A DNA stretch of 64,000 nt from Cristatella mucedo (Eukaryota; Bryozoa; Phylactolaemata; Cristatellidae). The number at the start of each line of letters is the position of its first letter. The stretch's first letter is position 1. The position numbers and the translations under genes are program-made. The DNA is taken from the NCBI GenBank assembly GCA_009760855.2, contig WPIO01000025.1, positions 1,243,501-1,307,500 of the forward strand. The letters run 5' to 3'. Below, piece by piece: positions 60,499 through 64,000 of this stretch. Below the pieces are notes generated by a model. It was not told where the DNA came from, searched no databases, and saw only the letters and a list, made by a program, of their open reading frames with translations.

Positions 60499-60784
60499 GT
60501 GCGCGCGCGGTCACATCGTCCAAAACGAGGCAATTTTGAGGACGGTCGCCGCAGACAGGTCGGCCGGAGTGTGTGCAAACGTGGGACTGTCGCGCGCGGG
60601 CGGGCCAGGCGTCGCCCTTGCCCGCCCGCGCACCTGCATGCGGTGCGAAATCCGCGAGCGAAGTAGACAAATACGAGCGAGAGAGAACTTTGAGAGGGGA
60701 GGGAATAAAGAGAGCGTGCAGGAGAGAGGCAGAGAGCGAGAGATAGTGACAGAGTGGAAGAGAGAGAGAGAGAGACGGAGTGGC

Positions 60785-60818
60785 TGCGCTGTGTGCAGCG
60801 GATGTTGCACACAGCGCA
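60785..60818. repeat. Perfect 13-bp hairpin with 8-nt loop
   Basis: tgcgctgtgtgca / tgcacacagcgca around gcggatgt. Confidence 0.8.
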
Positions 60819-60911
60819 ATGGCTCCTCGCGCGTCCCCGAGGAGAATCGACGCATAGAGTAGTCGGAAGTCCGGGCCGTCGGCTTCGAGCGGTCCTCTCC
60901 TTGGGCGGACT

Positions 60912-61021
60912 TTCCCACGATCGTGCCGTCGTTTACCCCATCTTTAGCTTTCAATTTCTCAACTCCCAAGTGCGCGAAATCGTTAGGGCCGACGGGTAAA
61001 TAAATCGGCAAGTCGTGGGAA
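60912..61021. promoter_or_regulatory. Two oppositely oriented CSL/Su(H)-type motifs
   Basis: ttcccac at 60912-60918 and gtgggaa at 61015-61021 are the CSL (RBPJ) consensus on opposite strands, 2.1 kb upstream of the Hey-like start. Hey genes are classical Notch targets, which makes the motif relevant. The 96-bp gap is too wide for the classical paired site, and chance occurrence is possible. Confidence 0.25.
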
Positions 61022-61199
61022 AAGATTTCCCGATACTTCCGAAACAAAGGCCCCATTCTTCCCTCTAGCGCGTGCGCGGATACTTAATAGCGCCTATTAC
61101 GGCGAAATTAAAAATCACTGTGAACGGTGCAGGTGAAAAGACTTATCAACAATGGCACGCGACCCGACCCAGTCGAGCGCCGTAATTACGCCGCCACGC

Positions 61200-61367
61200 C
61201 GGTACACGCTTAATCGACGGCCGCCGGCCGCCGCCGCAGCGCGTGCCTAGCCGGCGCCCGCTGCCGCAACGCGCCGCCCCGCGGAGCTGCCGCGACGCGC
61301 GGCAGCTCCGCGGGGCGCCAAATAGCGCTCGGTACGACAGCCGCAGGCTGGCCGTCGCCGTCGCCGC

Positions 61368-61398
<31 letters not shown>

Positions 61399-62060
61399 GC
61401 CGCTCGCGGCTCGCAGTCCTCTGCTCGAGTACTCTCGCTCGTCCGGACGCAGCGCGCTCTCGCGCTCCATCGATCGGCGCGCGCTCGTCCGGAAGCCGGA
61501 AGCCAGTGTCCTCCAGTCGATGCGCCCCGAAACCAAAACCGCCCGATAGTGCAGTCGCCGCCTGTCGAGCGAAATGGAGAAGAGGAAACGACGAAGCCGT
61601 GCGCTAGCGGTGGCGGCAGGCCGCCGCGGCGGCGCCGGCTGCTGCTGCACGCTCTCTTTGCATGCCTACGCCCTCCGCGAACGAGAGCGGACGGCCAGCC
61701 AAGTGGACCGCAAATTCGGTCCAGAAAGCCACCTAGAGATTCGCGGAAACGCTCGAGTGTCCGGATGCGACCGGGCGACGATGCTGCGAAGAGTTCGGCT
61801 GCTCACTCATCCGGTCGAGGCATCTCGACTGCGGGCGTGGGCCAATTGACGCGGCCTTCTCGCACCGAGTCGGCGCGAGGCGAGAGACTACCAGCAGGCC
61901 GGAAACAAACGGCGCCGGTTGCCTCTGTCGCCATTAGCGGCGCGTTCAAGTGCGTCAAGGGGGGGGGGGTGAATGGCGCGCGCACAGAGAGGAGGCTTCG
62001 GCTCGGTAATAAGCGTGCAGAGTGAGTGCGGCCGCGAGCTTCATAAAGGCGGGGAGCGGC
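61200..62060. promoter_or_regulatory. CpG-dense island upstream of the Hey-like gene
   Basis: Very GC/CpG-rich. It includes a (GCCGTC/GCC)n run (about 61351-61405) and the 20-bp hairpin at 61275-61317. All open frames are Arg/Ala-rich; no exon recognised. Confidence 0.45.
61275..61317. repeat. Perfect 20-bp GC-rich hairpin with 3-nt loop
   Basis: Arms 61275-61294 and 61298-61317 (cgccccgcggagctgccgcg and its exact complement), loop acg. Confidence 0.85.
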
Positions 62061-62231
62061 GGAGGAATACCGCGGTCCGCCGAACGCGAACTAGAGGTGA
62101 GTAGGACGTATAGCGATAAATAAATATAAAGAGGCCGTCCGCAGCTCGCACGCGTGCACTACGCACTGCGACCGTCTGGACAGTTGCGCCGTAATCAAAT
62201 CGGTCGCCGTCCCGCCCATCTATCTGTAGGT

Positions 62232-62302
62232 ATCGGGAGAGAAACGCAACAGCTCGGCATCAGGAGAGAAACGCAACAGCTCGGCATCAGGAGAGAAACG
62301 CG
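62232..62302. repeat. 27-bp tandem repeat, ~2.6 copies
   Basis: Unit atc(a/g)ggagagaaacgcaac followed by agctcggc; in one frame it encodes a nine-residue repeat (RETQQLGIR). Confidence 0.9.
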
Positions 62303-62511
62303 GAGCGCCACCATTGCACTTCGGCACGTTTACCCTGCCCGAAAGTCAAGCCGAGATCGTACGCCGTTACGTATCTGGCTTATTCTATCGCATTTGTGCA
62401 CCGTGTAAAAGTGCGTTGGCGGGCAGACGGGCGGGTGACAATTCAGACAGTATAGCGCGGACCTTCGAGTCCCGCAATAAGGACGCGCGCAAGCATAAAC
62501 TATAGTAATAA

Positions 62512-62585
62512 TAGTAATAATAATACCCTTGATAAAGCGCCCTCAGAGAACTCAATCTCTTTCTAGGCGCTTTACATTTGCTACG
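62512..62585 (-). mobile_element. LINE 3' tail
   Basis: Plus strand: taataataatacccttgata, aagcgccctcagagaactca, atctctttctaggcgcttta, catttgcta. Perfect family tail. Confidence 0.85.
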
Positions 62586-62639
62586 CACTATCCAGTAAAG
62601 GACGCCAATTACGGCCGGCATCGGCCAACGTGCCTACGC

Positions 62640-62776
<137 letters not shown>

Positions 62777-62779
62777 ATA

Positions 62780-63138
62780 GCTCTAATAGTTCGCTCCGAC
62801 AACGCGCGGCGAGCGGCCTCTAGCGGACGCGCCAGCCACGCTAGCTCCGCGGGCCTCGATTTCGGCGGTTCTCACGCTCGCGGACGCGAGCTACGTCCAT
62901 CTGCCGACGGGAAAACAGGGTAATAAGAGAGCGATCGATTTCAAGGCGGCGACGCGAGTACGCCGCCGCCGCCGCCGTTGACGCTCGCCCTCTCTCGGGC
63001 TCGCGAGCGCGTCCCGCCTATCGGATGAGTGAGTGGACAATGGCCTGAGCGAGCGGCGCGTGCCGCCGGCGCCGCGCCGCTATATTAGGCGCCCGCCGCA
63101 GCGGACGAGGGCATTAGCTGACGCGACGCGGTCGAAGC
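62780..63138 (+). promoter_or_regulatory. Promoter region of the Hey-like gene
   Basis: CpG island with a TATA-like ctatattagg at about 63080-63089, roughly 55 bp upstream of the chosen ATG. That places a start site near 63110 with a short leader. A (GCC)n patch lies near 62962-62977. Confidence 0.45.
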
Positions 63139-63277
63139 ATGGTCGGCGCAACGATGAAGAGGAGCCTATGTGACAGCTCCGAGCCGGATGCATTCGAGGA
63201 CTGCGCCAGCGCGAGGCGAGTCCCTTCGCTGCCTTCGCAGCCGCCACAGCCGCCGCAGCAGCCGCCGCCGCCTCGCG
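63139..63277 (+). CDS. hey: Hey/Helt-like bHLH factor, N-terminal exon (3' boundary uncertain)
   Basis: The ATG at 63139 has A at -3 and G at +4; a second in-frame ATG at 63154 gives MKRSLCDSSEPDAFEDC. MKR followed by a Ser/Glu/Asp-rich stretch is also how vertebrate Hey proteins begin, as I recall them. A Pro/Gln run follows. A donor at cctcgcg|gtgttt (phase 1) joins in frame to an acceptor at gagccag (exon from 63438). A stronger-looking acceptor (ttggcag, 63420) is out of phase with it, so this junction is the least certain in the gene. Confidence 0.55.
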
Positions 63278-63437
63278 GTGTTTACGGCTGCCGCGTGCTG
63301 CGCTCGGTCATCTGGCCTCGCCGCCGCCGCCGCCGCTGCAGCCGCCGCCGCCGCCACTGCCGCCTCTCTCCTCGCGCGAACGCTCGAGCCGCGGCGTTCA
63401 TCGCGGCTTTCTGTTGGCAGCTCCTCGTCCGAGCCAG

Positions 63438-63472
63438 GCGACTACACCGGTCAGCGGAAACGCCGTCGCGGC
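63438..63472 (+). CDS. hey: Hey/Helt-like bHLH factor, exon encoding the start of the basic region
   Basis: Reads DYTGQRKRRRG and ends in phase 0 at a strong gtaagt donor. RKRRRG immediately before an intron, continued by (I/L)IEKRRRDRIN, is the Hey arrangement. The 5' end could instead be 63421 if the upstream exon is different. Confidence 0.7.
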
Positions 63473-63602
63473 GTAAGTAATATCGCCGCAGGGCCGCGGC
63501 GGCGCCCGGCGAGCTGGCGAGTTTTTCGTCGCGGCTCGAAGCTCGGTCCGCTGTCGCCGTCTCTCGCCCGCGGCCATCTCATCGTCCTAAGTGCACTTGT
63601 AG

Positions 63603-63686
63603 CTTATCGAGAAGCGACGGCGAGACAGGATCAACGGCTGCCTCAACGACTTGCGGCAGATGATGCCGCAGGCTAGCGACAAGCAG
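63603..63686 (+). CDS. hey: Hey/Helt-like bHLH transcription factor, basic region and helix 1 exon
   Basis: Exactly 28 codons in phase 0 between cacttgtag and gtagcc: LIEKRRRDRINGCLNDLRQM followed by MPQASDKQ. IEKRRRDRIN is the hallmark basic/helix-1 sequence of the hairy/E(spl)/Hey class. RKRRRG directly upstream favours Hey (Gly in place of the Pro found in Hes basic regions). Such proteins are nuclear repressors that dimerise, bind E-box or N-box sites, and are usually Notch targets. The helix is diverged from vertebrate Hey (GCLNDLRQMMPQ instead of SSLSELRRLVP), so Helt or a lineage-specific relative is possible. The Orange domain and C-terminal motif lie beyond the window, so the subfamily cannot be confirmed. 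Confidence 0.88.
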
Positions 63687-63882
63687 GTAGCCGTCGCTTC
63701 ACCCTCTTCGCACGCGCGCGCCCTTCGCGCGCGCGGCGCGAGCGCCGGGCGCCAGCGGCGGCTACGCCTCGGCCGCGACCAGAAGGTGCGCAGCGGCGGC
63801 GGGAAGCACGATGCTTGCAGTTCTCGCAAGACTGTGCGTGCGTGCATAAGTGACGCGTGCATTCTTGCCTCGTGCGCTTCAG

Positions 63883-63955
63883 GCAACGACGAAGATGGAG
63901 AAAGCGGAAATACTGCAAATGGCCGTCGACTATATTCGCAACATACACGAAAGAG
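63883..63955 (+). CDS. hey: Hey/Helt-like bHLH factor, loop and helix 2 exon
   Basis: Acceptor gcttcag; reads ATTKMEKAEILQMAVDYIRN then IHER. KxEKAEILQMxVxYLR is helix 2 of the family. It ends in phase 1 at aagag|gtaac. The gene continues to the right of the window. Confidence 0.88.
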
Positions 63956-64000
63956 GTAACGTAGAAATGCTCGCTTCATTAATGCACCGCGGACTTGCTG

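Overview
The window reads as nuclear DNA of an animal, most likely an invertebrate bilaterian. Protein-coding sequence is sparse and split by GT-AG introns. CpG-dense islands alternate with AT-rich repeat-filled stretches. There are many long simple repeats, CR1/L2-type LINEs, tRNA-derived SINEs and DNA-transposon remnants. Nothing looks bacterial or organellar. The phylum cannot be fixed from the sequence; a spiralian-like invertebrate is a guess.

Two real genes sit at the two edges. At the left edge, on the minus strand, are the first two coding exons of a chondroitin sulfate synthase (CHSY1-like). They encode a type II membrane anchor, a DDD motif and the start of the following conserved block, separated by a 2.7-kb intron; the rest of the gene lies to the left of the window. 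At the right edge, on the plus strand, is the 5' half of a Hey/Helt-class bHLH transcription factor. Its basic and helix-loop-helix regions are split across exons with the intron placement I recall for vertebrate HEY genes, inside a CpG island; the rest lies to the right. A third gene trace, at about 59.25-59.47 kb, is a frameshifted piece of an axonemal dynein heavy chain.

The 55 kb between them is almost entirely repeats. (1) One dominant LINE family (CR1/L2-like: APE endonuclease with GDFNIH, reverse transcriptase with YADDTQLY, a 3' hairpin tail and (TTA)n) is present as more than a dozen broken copies on both strands. (2) A tRNA-type SINE (SINE-1) ends in a variant of the same hairpin and was probably mobilised by that LINE. 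A second SINE family (SINE-2) has a different body. (3) Two 3' ends of a different LINE, with a CCHC knuckle and a PD-D restriction-like endonuclease, abut (TA)n tracts. (4) DNA transposons include a pogo/Tigger-like transposase remnant lying inside a LINE, a 656-bp TA-flanked element, and a 974-bp element with inverted arrays of a GGACATTTCCCCC unit, a possible GTA duplication and an internal CCCTAAA-type telomere-like array. (5) Two further short repeat families (Rep-A, Rep-B) and a near-identical 290-bp dispersed repeat carrying a 16-bp VNTR are not explained by named families.

Low-complexity DNA is conspicuous: a roughly 960-bp polypyrimidine tract, a roughly 320-bp GGGGAGAC minisatellite, and many (TA)n, (CA)n, (TC)n and (GACA)n runs. 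Most long open frames in the window are translations of these tracts and are not genes.
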